Source of the DNA: Paraflavisolibacter caeni
Lineage (GTDB): Bacteria > Bacteroidota > Bacteroidia > Chitinophagales > Chitinophagaceae
Assembly (NCBI RefSeq): GCF_025628885.1
Contig: NZ_JAOTIF010000003.1
Coordinates: 124,001-188,000 of the forward strand
Length of the DNA: 64,000 bases
Direction: 5' to 3'
Positions within the stretch are counted from its first letter, which is position 1; the number at the start of each line of letters is the position of its first letter. The notes below the pieces were generated by a model, which made no database searches, was not told the origin of the DNA, and saw only the letters and a list, made by a program, of their open reading frames with translations. This document shows, piece after piece, positions 27,114 to 37,700 of the stretch. Both the position numbers and the translations under genes were made by a program.

Positions 27114-29900
27114 TTATTGCAACTTCATTTGTTGCTTTACAACATTCCAGCCACTCACTTGCAATACGGAACTTTCTTTCAGCGTATTTAAAGGAACAGT
27201 TACAGATACAGTCATGCTTTCTTTTGGTGCAAGTGTAACATAGTTAGATGACCAAAAACATGGCGCAATTTCATCGTTGGCGTTGTTCAACGATAAATTA
27301 ATAAAGAATGCCAGTTGATTGGATGTATTGATTAACTGATAAGTAAAGGTCTTTTCATTTTTATTTACAACCGATTTTAGCAACTTAACTTCCACATTGC
27401 TTTTGCTCATATCCTGCATGGACTGGCAATTATTACCCGGCGCCAGCCAGTATATATTTCTTGAAATAACATTTCCATTGGCATCTTTAAGTCTCAATAC
27501 AGCAAAATTGACACCTTTCGCTGATGTAAGTACATTAGCTAACGAAAGTGTTTCTTTCACATCAGTCGCAGGTAAATTAAGGTTACTGATATTCTTATTA
27601 AAAACAGATGTTCCATTTATATCATATACATTCACTTCTGCCGAAAGCCCCTGCTGTGCAACATATGATCGATTTACAAGAATAATGGAAGAGTCGTCAT
27701 AGCAAAATTGGATATGCACGGGTTCACAGGCATTCTGCATGAAATAATAACCAGCATTGGGCTGCAAATACCAGTCGTAAATCTGCCATGCAACACTTGG
27801 AAATGCCGCATTCAGTTTCCACAACATCACACCGCCGGTTTCATTAAGCTTGTGATTTACCGCTTCAAAAATACCCCTGTAGCCAATGGCATTCAAAAGT
27901 TGCATTTTAATTGAAAAATCTTCAAGGCTTACCGCTTTTCCATAGCGGGTTTCCATTTCATTGTAATACCTATTGTAAAACATCGGGCTTGTGCAGGCAT
28001 CATGATAACCCCATGTGTGGTTGAGCGGATAAGGCAAAGTAGTATCCCACACAAGGTTGGGTATAATTTTATGCAAGGTGGAAATTGGGGGCTGTGAAGG
28101 CAGTCCTGTTTCATCTTTAAAAACCCAATCTTTTCCAGAATTTACTAAATTGTAATAATCCATTGGGTCGCGCCATGCATAAGGTCCGCCGCTATACACG
28201 CCGGAAGCTTTATCGTCAGGCCAGGAGCGCTTCATATCTTCCGGAAATTTTGCAAAGCCGGATGAATTTGGAATAAAAGGTCGCGTGCCATCTATGCTTG
28301 CAACAGCATCACGCATGGCGTTGTAAATTTCTTTACGGGCGTGCCCTTCGTTTCCCCCGGTCCACACTAGCAAGCTGGGATGATTGCGAATGCGGTATAT
28401 CGTATTCACCATATTGCGGATAAACACATTGGACTGGAACGGCCAGTCGGGGGATCCTTTAAATTCGCCCTGCGTATCGCCGGTAATCCAAAAGTCGGAC
28501 CATACCATTAATCCCAAACGATCCGCTATATCAAAAAATACATCTGGCGGTGTAATGCCACCGCCCCAAATTCTTACCAGGTTTACATTGGCATTTTTGC
28601 AAAGACGCAGTTCATTATCAAAGCGAAGGCTGTCGCGGTTGAGCATCATATCGGGTACCCATGCGCCACCTACAAGATGAACTTTTTTTCCGTTTACATA
28701 AAAATCCCTGCGCAGCCATCCGTTAACATCAGTAGTCTTTGTGTCAATACTTCTTATACCAAACACAAAAGAGGTATCGTCGGAAGTAACACCGTTGCTA
28801 CTGTAATTAATGCGCATACGATACAATTCCGGTTTACCATAACCTGCTGGATTCCATAAATGCGGATTTTTCATCACCAATTCTTTAGCGGTGTTTTTGT
28901 CCAGCGTTACTTTTGTTTCAGCCCATAAAGCAAGATTTATATTTTTAGTAATGACAACTGGTTTTCCTGTAAATGATTCAGGCGAAACAGTAATGGTAAG
29001 TTTCCCGTTTGTAACTGGTACCGGGCTGTTGTTTTTCAAAAACAAAGAAATTGATAAATCTGCAACGCTTGTATCGGGCAAGTTGGGCAGCTCCGTTTTG
29101 ATTTGCACATTTTTAATTGTTGCATTGCCCGAAGTTCTTAAATAGATGGGTTGCCAGATGCCCATGTTGCGGTCGCGCACAGGAGGCATCCAATCCCATC
29201 CCACACTGCAAAGCATGGTAACGTTTTTACCAATATCACCTGTGGGGCCGCCATTGAGATAAAAACTTTCCAGTGCTTTCAGTTGCTCTTTATCAGGCTC
29301 GCCTGGAAAATCCAGGGGGAAAATTTTAACAGCCAGAGCATTATTCTCTCCTATTTTTATTTGTGGACTTACATCAAAATTGTAAGTGGCAAACATACCT
29401 GCCATCATTGAAGAATCAGCTACTTTTTGTCCGTTCAGCCAAACTTCAGCTCTGTAATTGATGCCTTTAAAAATTAGTTCAAAATGGCGTCCCTTATCGC
29501 TTTGGGGCACGGTGAATGTAGTTTTGTACCAGTAGGGTTTTGCCCAAGGGTTAGACTGATTGGGTAAATGACTGTATTGAAATAAATTATAACGCTGATT
29601 GAAGCTATCCGAAGCATCAGGTATTCGCATATTGTTCAAACCCTGATAAGGGTCGGGATAAACATTATTGGCCACAAGCCCTGTAAGTACCGTGCAAGGC
29701 ACTTTTACAGGAAACCAGTATTCTTTTTCTTTAAATCCAGTAGTGGATAAATCCTTGCCGGAAGCCACAACAATTGATGATGACTGCAATTTAAAGTCCG
29801 TAAGTTTCATTTGCTTTACTTTGCCGTTTTGCGCAGCAGCATAAAACAAACCACCTTGTAATAGAAGCAACAAAACTATATTGTAAATTTTTCTTGTCAT
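27114..29900 (-). CDS. Glycoside hydrolase family 2, beta-mannosidase/exo-glucosaminidase-like
   Basis: This 928-residue secreted enzyme begins with a signal peptide (IYNIVLLLLLQGGLFYAAAQ). The N-terminal sugar-binding domain contains WYKTTFTVP and GINYRAEVWLNGQKVADSS. GWDWMPPVRDRNMGIWQPIYL is typical of the beta-mannosidase and exo-beta-glucosaminidase branch of GH2. The barrel shows VRIWGGGITPPDVFFDIADR, the acid/base candidate Glu518 in LVWTGGNEGH and a nucleophile candidate Glu597 in FKDETGLPSQP. A C-terminal beta domain completes it. It is convergent to the other GH2 gene. Which beta-linked sugar it removes cannot be read from the sequence. Confidence 0.86.
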   Translation of the reverse strand: MTRKIYNIVLLLLLQGGLFYAAAQNGKVKQMKLTDFKLQSSSIVVASGKDLSTTGFKEKEYWFPVKVPCTVLTGLVANNVYPDPYQGLNNMRIPDASDSFNQRYNLFQYSHLPNQSNPWAKPYWYKTTFTVPQSDKGRHFELIFKGINYRAEVWLNGQKVADSSMMAGMFATYNFDVSPQIKIGENNALAVKIFPLDFPGEPDKEQLKALESFYLNGGPTGDIGKNVTMLCSVGWDWMPPVRDRNMGIWQPIYLRTSGNATIKNVQIKTELPNLPDTSVADLSISLFLKNNSPVPVTNGKLTITVSPESFTGKPVVITKNINLALWAETKVTLDKNTAKELVMKNPHLWNPAGYGKPELYRMRINYSSNGVTSDDTSFVFGIRSIDTKTTDVNGWLRRDFYVNGKKVHLVGGAWVPDMMLNRDSLRFDNELRLCKNANVNLVRIWGGGITPPDVFFDIADRLGLMVWSDFWITGDTQGEFKGSPDWPFQSNVFIRNMVNTIYRIRNHPSLLVWTGGNEGHARKEIYNAMRDAVASIDGTRPFIPNSSGFAKFPEDMKRSWPDDKASGVYSGGPYAWRDPMDYYNLVNSGKDWVFKDETGLPSQPPISTLHKIIPNLVWDTTLPYPLNHTWGYHDACTSPMFYNRYYNEMETRYGKAVSLEDFSIKMQLLNAIGYRGIFEAVNHKLNETGGVMLWKLNAAFPSVAWQIYDWYLQPNAGYYFMQNACEPVHIQFCYDDSSIILVNRSYVAQQGLSAEVNVYDINGTSVFNKNISNLNLPATDVKETLSLANVLTSAKGVNFAVLRLKDANGNVISRNIYWLAPGNNCQSMQDMSKSNVEVKLLKSVVNKNEKTFTYQLINTSNQLAFFINLSLNNANDEIAPCFWSSNYVTLAPKESMTVSVTVPLNTLKESSVLQVSGWNVVKQQMKLQ

Positions 29901-30117
29901 TTGAGAATGATTAATGTAAAATTATAGGGATGAATATCCAAAAATAATGTGATAATATAAAAGTAATTAGGTGTTGGGCTTTTAAAAGTTCAAAGTTTGA
30001 TTGCTCTGATTCCTGGATAGGATTGAGACTTTTTGATGAAAAAATGATAAGATTTGTAGACATAAAACCATCTACTTATTTCGAACTTTAATCATCGAAA
30101 ACTTGTAACGATTTACC

Positions 30118-30570
30118 ATGCCAAATAAAAATCTCCTTACCAACATCCTGCTTGTCGAAGATGATGAAGATGATTGCTATCTTTTCAAATTGGCGATGGC
30201 GGAAATTAGTCCTCATACTATTATTAACTGCAGCCAGGATAGTGATCAACTGTTGGAAATGATAGGTAATGTAAAGCCCTCTTTGATATTTATCGATTAC
30301 CATTTACCCTGCATAGGTGGTATTAATTGCCTGGAACAAATTAAAGATCACCCGGTTTATAAAGATATACCTGTGATCATGTGGAGCACAAGCTGGTACC
30401 AAACCAATGTGGCCGCCTGTTATCATATGGGAGCTCAACTATATATGGAAAAACCATGCACTAAGAGATCCCTGGTGGAGCAATTAAAATTTGTGATACA
30501 GCAAAATGGCCTGTCAACTATTTCAACTGCAACACCAGCAAATGATCAATATACAATTACTTTCTCTTAG
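30118..30570 (+). CDS. Single-domain response regulator (CheY/Rcp1-like)
   Basis: This 150-residue protein is one receiver domain with no output domain. The acidic cluster is LLVEDDEDDCYLF, the phospho-acceptor Asp is in LIFIDYHLPCIGG (about residue 60), the Thr/Ser position is WSTSWY and the Lys is in MEKPC. Its 3' end overlaps the stop of the convergent AraC-type regulator by 14 bp. It may relay phosphate for the adjacent kinase or another one; nothing here decides. Another receiver of similar build lies at 53359-53817. Confidence 0.85.
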   Translation: MPNKNLLTNILLVEDDEDDCYLFKLAMAEISPHTIINCSQDSDQLLEMIGNVKPSLIFIDYHLPCIGGINCLEQIKDHPVYKDIPVIMWSTSWYQTNVAACYHMGAQLYMEKPCTKRSLVEQLKFVIQQNGLSTISTATPANDQYTITFS

Positions 30571-31327
30571 GTTGTTTCATGTTCTGGTAATCTGAAGGCG
30601 ACATCCCAAATTGCTTTAGAAAGTTTCTTCCAAAGTTGGTCTGGGAGCCATAACCAACCATTTCAGCTATTTCATAAATCTTGTATGATCCTTCTGCCAA
30701 TAATTCTGCTGCTCTTTTTAAACGGGTTATATTGATCAACTCATTTGGTGTCAGGTCTGAGATCGATTTGATCTTACGATACAAGGTCGGCTTGCTCATG
30801 ATCATGATCTTAGCCAGTTTTTCTACATCAAGTTCTGCATCTTCCAGGTTGTTGTAAATGACTTCATTCAGCTTTTCTAAAAATAGTTCATCTGCTTTGG
30901 AATAGGCCATGCTTTTAATGTGTACCAAAGGGGAGGAGGCAAAATATTCTTTGATCTTGCTGCGATTTGCCAACAGGTTGGCTATTTGCACTTGCAGGAA
31001 CTCCGGTGAAAAAGGTTTTTCTATGTAGGCATCGGCACCTAATTCCAACCCCTGTATCTTGGATTGTAATGTGTTTTTTGCAGTCAGCAGAATGACAGGA
31101 ATGTGGGTGTAGTCAAAAGTACTTTTTATGATCTTGCACAATTCAAAACCATCCATTACCGGCATCATCACATCGCTAACCACCAGGTGCACGGCTTCTT
31201 CATGCAACCGGTCCAGTGCTTCCTTTCCGTTGGTAGCTGTAATGACGGTGTATTTCTCGCTCAATACTTCGCCAACAAAGTCCAGAATATCTTCATGGTC
31301 GTCTACTAATAGAATAATTGGCTTCAT
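30557..31327 (-). CDS. Response regulator with AraC-type DNA-binding domain
   Basis: This 256-residue protein joins a receiver (acidic pair in LLVDDHEDILDF, Asp in LVVSDVMMPVMDGFE, Lys in IEKPFSP) at residues 1-120 to an AraC-family helix-turn-helix domain at about 155-256 (RLKRAAELLAEGSYKIYEIA, then VGYGSQTNFGRNFLKQFGMS). These are the parts that normally form the C-terminus of a hybrid two-component system protein. Here the start codon shares one base with the stop codon of the upstream sensor (TGATG), so the pair is cotranslated. Its likely targets are the divergent arabinan genes. Confidence 0.9.
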   Translation of the reverse strand: MKPIILLVDDHEDILDFVGEVLSEKYTVITATNGKEALDRLHEEAVHLVVSDVMMPVMDGFELCKIIKSTFDYTHIPVILLTAKNTLQSKIQGLELGADAYIEKPFSPEFLQVQIANLLANRSKIKEYFASSPLVHIKSMAYSKADELFLEKLNEVIYNNLEDAELDVEKLAKIMIMSKPTLYRKIKSISDLTPNELINITRLKRAAELLAEGSYKIYEIAEMVGYGSQTNFGRNFLKQFGMSPSDYQNMKQPKRK

Positions 31328-34300
31328 CAGTTTTCTTTTGCAGATGTAATTAACGTTTTTTCATTATTACTCTTCATGTCAAATTCGTTTTCTTGTTGCA
31401 TAGGCAGTTTCAATGCAAAAACGTTCATATTGTTTTGAGAATCCTTTAGTTCTAATACACCTTTATGAAGCTGCACCAGTGATTGGGCTAATGCCAGCCC
31501 TATTCCAGTGCCTTTTTGTTTTTCAGTTTCTCTTAAGCGGATAAAAGGCTCAAAGATCTTTTCCTTCATTTCTGCAGGGATCAGGTACCCATCATTACTC
31601 ACTTCAATTGTAAAGAATTGATCCTGTTGATTGAAGGGTAGGAGGCGTACTAATACTTTGTTCTCTGCATACTTAACTGCGTTGCTAAAGATATTACTGA
31701 GTATTTTCTGGAAGGCCTCTGTATCAATTGATGCAATTAATACTTCTTTTGGCATTTCTAACTGATAGTCCAGGTTCTTCTGCTCTGCTAAAGTCTTAAA
31801 GTTGCAGAAGTGATCAGCAAGAACTTCAGAGATATTTGCCTTTTCAAAATTTAAGCGGAATCCCTGGATCTCTGTTTGACGGAAGTCAAGCAATTGATTG
31901 GTCAATTCGATCAATCGCTCAGTATTCCGTTCCATAATTTTCAGGCTGTTTTTGATTTCTATGATATCGCCGGCCTTTTGAATTACTTTCTCCAGAGGCC
32001 CCTTGATCAGTGTCAGTGGTGTCTTGATTTCATGGGCTACATTAGTGAAGAATTCAATTTTAGCATTCAGGATTTCTTTTTCTTTTTCGGTTTCGAGCAA
32101 TTCAAATTTTCGCTTGTTTTTTTCTTCAACTTTTTTATGGTAGCTGATAATAAGGATGTAAAAACCTATAATCCCTAATAAGAAGTACAGACCATAAGCC
32201 CAACTACTCATCCACCAGGGCGGAAGAATCTGTATCAGCAGTTTTGTTTCCTGGTCATTCCATATGCCACTATTATTGGAAGCTTTTACCTTGAAAACAT
32301 AGTTGCCCGGAGCCAGTTCTGTAAAATACACCTTCCGGTTCCTTTTCAGGTAGGTCCAGTCTTTTTCGAGCCCCTCCATTTTATAGGCATATTCTGTCAT
32401 TTCCGGAGCAGTAAAACTCAGGGCTGCAAAGTCAATGCTAAAGGTTGACTGATTGTGTTCCAGGGTAATTTTTTCAGTGTAAGTAATGGATTTATGTAAA
32501 GGAGACCCATTTTGTGCAATAGCCAGTTCCTGGTTATTCAATTGGAAGCCGGTAATGTAGACAGGCGGGATGAATGTGTTTTGGATAAATTGATTAGGCT
32601 GAAAACTGATCAGGCCTCTGCCGCTGCCAAAATACATGGTGCCATTTTTGTCTTTGAAGGCAGAGTTAAAATTGAACTGGTCGCTAAGTAAACCGTTGGT
32701 CCTGGTATAAATAATAAATTTCTCCGTTTTGGGATTGAAACTTACCAAGCCTTTGGATGTGCTGATCCAAAGATTCTTTAATTCATCTTCCAGTACACAA
32801 AGAATGAAGTTGCTGGGCAATCCATTGAGTGTAGAATACCTTTTGAAGTTGTTTTGCTCGCGGTTGAAGAGGCAAAGGCCGTTTTCGGTAGCAAACCATA
32901 AGGTCTTGTCACTGGCTTCATAAATTGCATTTACCCTGTCGCTGCTTAGGCTGTATTTATCCTTGATATCATATTTGAAATTGCCGCTTTCATTAGTAGC
33001 AGTGTTATAGAAGTTCACCCCGTTACCATAGGTGCCGGCCCATACAACATCTTTTGAGTCTTTCAACAGAGCTGAATACCAGTTGTTCTGAGGCATACCA
33101 TGAAGGGGCGTAAAATCGTCACTTGCGCGGTTATAAACAAAGGCGCCGCGGGTGGTGCCCAGCATGATATCGCCTTCCGTAGTCTGGTATATCGTATAAA
33201 TAAAGTTGCTTTTTAGTGAGTTGGGACCTTGCCCCATTTCGTAATGACGCACCACTTTGCCCGATTTGATATTCAAGATATCAAGGCCATGTTCGAAGGT
33301 GCCAATCCATAGCTCATCATTATTGATCAAAAGACCATGTATGTTGGTATAGGATATGCTTTCCTTATTACCTTTTGGGAGGAAGTGGATAAATTGGCCA
33401 GTGGTTGCATCCAGTTTGTTTAAACCTGCATCTTCTGTACCTATCCATAGATTACCCGATTGATCCTGGCGTATTTCGCGTACAACATTTCCGCTGAGGG
33501 AATTTTCCCCAGTCATAGGAAAATACTTTTTGAAAGTAGTGTACTGTTTCCTGTAATAACTGATACCCCCAAAATAAGTGCCCACCCAAACTCCGCCTTC
33601 CTTGTCTTTGCAAAAAGTATAAATGGCATTGTCGGAAATGGAAAATGGGTCATTGTATTTTTTCTGCAGGTTTTCAGCCTTGCCCGTGGTAAGATTGTAT
33701 ATGAAAATGCCTGATTCTGTGGCAATCCAGAATTCGTCTTTGGCCGTTTGTGCAAAGTCCCTGACAAAAATGGCCGTTCTGTCCGTGTTGTAAGTGAGAA
33801 TGTCCTGGTAGGTGAATGTTTTAGGATCGAATATTTTGGCACCCTGGTTGGAGGTGCCAATAAAAATGGAGCCATTGGAAGCGTGGATCTTTTCAATCCA
33901 TTGAGCAACAACAGGTTGGGAATGGTCAAACAGATCGTAACTGGTAAAGGAGTTCTTGGCCGGATTATATTTTTTTAAGAGCCCGTTTGATGTAGATACC
34001 CAAAGTGTACCGTCGGGAGTTGTACATAGTGAGGTAGCTTCAAAATATTGGTTTTGATTGTAGTCTTCTAATTTCCTCTTTGCTTCATTGTATTTGTAGA
34101 GTGTAAACTCTTCAATAAACCAAAGGTTCCCGGACTGATCCATCATGATTTCCCGGATATGACCATGTGCTGTAGGTTCAACCAGTTGGAAACTTTCCGT
34201 GCTTTCATCATATTTATAGAGGCCTCTCTCTGTTCCAACCCATATTTTTCCATTTCTGTCTTCATATAAGCTATGTATGAAGTTGCTGCCCAGGCTGCCC

Positions 34301-34527
34301 TTTTCGTCTGGGTTATTACGGAAAACTTTAAAGGTATAACCATCAAACCTATTCAGTCCATCTTTGGTACCAAACCAAAGGAATCCTTTTTTATCCTGGA
34401 TACTACAAATCACCGCGTTATTGGAAAGGCCGTTTTCTACCAGGTACCGCCTGAAATAATACGGTTGTGCACTAAGGCTGCACCAAAAGAAGAAACAGCA
34501 AGCTGCAAGCAAAAGTCCCTTATTCAC
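31327..34527 (-). CDS. Sensor histidine kinase with two-component beta-propeller domain (hybrid-type, regulator split off)
   Basis: This 1066-residue periplasm-facing sensor has a signal peptide (residues 1-21, ending LSAQ) and about 14 propeller repeats (GTKDGLNRFDG-like) to residue 620. A Y_Y_Y domain lies at about 690-765, one membrane segment near 785 (GLYFLLGIIGFYILIISY), HisKA with FFTNVAHEIKTPLTLIKGP and HATPase with NIFSNAVKYAE and GTGIGLALAQ. Such proteins usually continue into a receiver and AraC domain; here these are a separate gene. The GTG at 34527 is the start, since an in-frame TGA lies three codons upstream. It is divergent from the second susC, so it probably senses an arabinan-derived oligosaccharide. 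Confidence 0.92.
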   Translation of the reverse strand: MNKGLLLAACCFFFWCSLSAQPYYFRRYLVENGLSNNAVICSIQDKKGFLWFGTKDGLNRFDGYTFKVFRNNPDEKGSLGSNFIHSLYEDRNGKIWVGTERGLYKYDESTESFQLVEPTAHGHIREIMMDQSGNLWFIEEFTLYKYNEAKRKLEDYNQNQYFEATSLCTTPDGTLWVSTSNGLLKKYNPAKNSFTSYDLFDHSQPVVAQWIEKIHASNGSIFIGTSNQGAKIFDPKTFTYQDILTYNTDRTAIFVRDFAQTAKDEFWIATESGIFIYNLTTGKAENLQKKYNDPFSISDNAIYTFCKDKEGGVWVGTYFGGISYYRKQYTTFKKYFPMTGENSLSGNVVREIRQDQSGNLWIGTEDAGLNKLDATTGQFIHFLPKGNKESISYTNIHGLLINNDELWIGTFEHGLDILNIKSGKVVRHYEMGQGPNSLKSNFIYTIYQTTEGDIMLGTTRGAFVYNRASDDFTPLHGMPQNNWYSALLKDSKDVVWAGTYGNGVNFYNTATNESGNFKYDIKDKYSLSSDRVNAIYEASDKTLWFATENGLCLFNREQNNFKRYSTLNGLPSNFILCVLEDELKNLWISTSKGLVSFNPKTEKFIIYTRTNGLLSDQFNFNSAFKDKNGTMYFGSGRGLISFQPNQFIQNTFIPPVYITGFQLNNQELAIAQNGSPLHKSITYTEKITLEHNQSTFSIDFAALSFTAPEMTEYAYKMEGLEKDWTYLKRNRKVYFTELAPGNYVFKVKASNNSGIWNDQETKLLIQILPPWWMSSWAYGLYFLLGIIGFYILIISYHKKVEEKNKRKFELLETEKEKEILNAKIEFFTNVAHEIKTPLTLIKGPLEKVIQKAGDIIEIKNSLKIMERNTERLIELTNQLLDFRQTEIQGFRLNFEKANISEVLADHFCNFKTLAEQKNLDYQLEMPKEVLIASIDTEAFQKILSNIFSNAVKYAENKVLVRLLPFNQQDQFFTIEVSNDGYLIPAEMKEKIFEPFIRLRETEKQKGTGIGLALAQSLVQLHKGVLELKDSQNNMNVFALKLPMQQENEFDMKSNNEKTLITSAKEN

Positions 34528-34735
34528 AAATGCTCATATTAATGATGTAAAGATAAACTTCTACTAAGAACGGTATTTTTTACGGTTTAGAAGTCATGCA
34601 ATTGCCTTGAAAATCCGTAATAAGCCATTTTGATAATTTTTGAAGAAAAACTGAGAAGATATGGATATACGAGAAAAGAAATAAGCGTCAATTTCACATT
34701 ACCATTTGGAATTTAATTACTAAATCTTACAGTTT

Positions 34736-37700
34736 ATGCGATTGACTTGTCGTTCGCTGTTGAAGAGCGGCTTATGCAGCCTTCTCTTTGCAGCACTAAT
34801 CGTTCAGAGCCACACTGCTTCGGCTCAACAATCAGTAAAAAGAGTTTTTAAAGGAGTTGTTACTAATGTAAAGGGCGAACCTGTGTCGGGTGCTACTGTG
34901 ATTGTGAAGGGAACATCCAATGGTGTCAGCACTGATGCGAACGGAGCTTTTATCATTGAGGCTCCTGAAAATGCTACAGTTGTTGTAACCAGTGTAGGTT
35001 TCCAGGGAGAGGAAATGGCTTTGAGAGGCCAGCAAATTTCAGTTCGGCTTAATGAAATTGCCAATAATTTGAATGAAGTAGTCGTAGTTGGTTATGGTAC
35101 ACAACGTAAAAAAGACCTGACAGGATCTGTGGCAGTGATTAAAGTGGATGATGCTAAGAAAACGGCCTCGTACGATGTTGCCAGGCAACTGCAAGGCCAG
35201 GCTGCAGGTATCTCCGTGCAAGGCTCTGGTGAGCCAGGCGGCTTTGTAAATATCCAGATCCGCGGTGCGAGCTCTTTTGCGGATAACAATCCTTTGTGGG
35301 TTGTGGATGGAGTGCCCTTGGGTGCCCCTTATGATTTTAACCCCAATGATATTGAAAGTATCCAGGTATTGAAAGATGCCTCTGCCGGTGCTATCTATGG
35401 CTCCCGTGGTGCCAATGGTGTTGTCATCATTACAACGAAGAAAGGTAAATCAGGTGCCTTAAGAGTTAATTACACCGGAACTTATGGTTTTCAGAGTGTT
35501 CCCAAGAAAATTCCTGTGCTGAACCGGGAGCAATACCAAAAATATGTATCGGTTGCGGAAAAGAATGCTGGAATTGCTACCCTGGCTCCAGCCAACGATC
35601 CTGCAAATCCTGCTTATGTCAATAACATCAATACCAACTGGCAGGACGAAATGTATAAAACCGGCACTATCCAGGACCATAATATCAACTTGTCGGGTGG
35701 TAATGAATTCATTTCATTCAATACATCGCTCGGTTACTTCGATCAAACCGGTACAGTAAGCGGTCCTCAGAAATATAACCGCTATACATTGAATAATGTT
35801 TTCCAGGGTAAAAAAGGCAGGTTAAGCTTCGGCGGAAAAGTAGCGTATACGCAATCGCATAAAGTGGGTTATGGTGTTACAGACGGACACGCTGTATTTG
35901 GTGGCACTGTCACAGGTATGCTGACCGCTATTCCAACAATACCAGTTTATGATGAAAAACGTTTAGGTGGTTATGGTGGTAGTGACCAGACAATTCACCG
36001 CGCTATCTCACAAAACCCCGTAGGTCTGAATAACATAGTGGAAGATGAGAACGACCGCAACAGGATGTTAGGAAACATCTGGGGTGAAGTAGAAATCGTT
36101 AAGAATCTAAAATACAAGTTAAACCTGAGTTATGATCGTGCAGACTGGTTCAATACGCACTTTGAGCCAAGATTTGATATGGGTTTTTACTACCTGAATA
36201 ACAATTATTATTTCAGGGAACAAAGAGGATTTGATAACTCAAAGCTTGCTGAAAACACACTAACATACCTGTTACTGGCAGGAAAACACAAGGTTGACTT
36301 TTTAGCAGGTTATACTTACCAGGAGGACAACAATTCATGGACTTTAAACAAAGCCCAGGATGCTACAGATTTGCCAAAAAGAGCATTTTCTCAAATTCCT
36401 GGTAGTGCGAAGTCTACAGAAGACTGGAAAGCAACCCGTGTGTTACTTTCTTACCTGGGACGTATGAATTATAACTATGATGACCGTTACCTGCTTACAG
36501 TTAACGTGAGAAGAGATGGTTCTTCAGCCTTTGGCCCAGCAAACAAATGGGGTAATTTCGGTGGTTTTTCAGGAGCCTGGAACCTGAGTAATGAAGATTG
36601 GATTCAGCTTCCTGCCTTTATCAGTAGTTTGAAATTAAGAGGTGGTTATGGTTCACTGGGGAACCAGGGTCCTTTGCCTAACTATTCTTATTTGTCTTAT
36701 ATCAATACCAGCGCAAATTATTTGTTTGGCACTACCGGTTCCAGCAGTCAGCTTCTTGCTTTAGGTACATCTACAGTGACACAGGTAGATCCATCCTTAA
36801 AGTGGGAAGAGCGGAATACTACCAGCGTAGCTGCCGATATGGCTTTTTTGAACAATAAGCTGACTTTTACAGCGGAATATTACAAAAACGTATCAAAAGA
36901 TATGTTGGCTACTATTCCAATCCCGGCTTCTGTAGGTTCTGTGCCTAGTTCTATCTGGACCAATGTTGCTTCCATGCAAAATACAGGTATGGAATTCACA
37001 TTAGGCTATAATGGACAGGCAGGCCAGTTGAAATATAATGTCAATGCCAACGCTTATACACAAAAGAATAAGGTGATAGGCCTGGGGCCGACTGTAGAGT
37101 ATATTGAAGGCGCAGGAAGCCGCACTGTAGTAGGCCGTTCTATTGGTGAATTGTATGGCTACCAGGTAGAAGGCATATTCCAAAGTGCCAGCGATATTTC
37201 CAAACATGCTTACCAGCAAGCTCAAACAGCTCCCGGGGATATCATGTACAAGGATATTAATGGAGACAAGAGAATAAGCGATGACAGTGACCGCGTTTAC
37301 CTGGGTTCGGTAATTCCAAAGTTGTCTTACGGCTTCAACTTTAGCGCTACTTATAAAAACTTTGATTTCTCCTTCTTTATCCAGGGGCGTTATGGCAACA
37401 AAGTGAATAATGGTGTTTATGCTGCCCTGATGACTGGCGATTACGGTAACCAGCATGCTGATGCTTTGAACTACTGGACGCCGACAAATACCAATACCAA
37501 TGTTCCGCGTCCGGTAATTGGTGATCCTAATAAGAACAACTGGTTCTCCAGCCGCTTTGTTCAGAATGGATCTTATGCACGCCTCCAGAGTATGCAGATC
37601 GGGTATACTTTGCCTGCCAGCTTATTGGAAAGAACTAAGGCGATTAAAAGCCTGCGTGTAAACCTGTCTGGTCAGAATTTGCTAACCATTACCAAGTATA

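Noticed and set aside
37001-37456. 151-residue minus-strand reading frame inside the second susC
   Set aside because: Antisense shadow of the barrel-coding region with no domain of its own.
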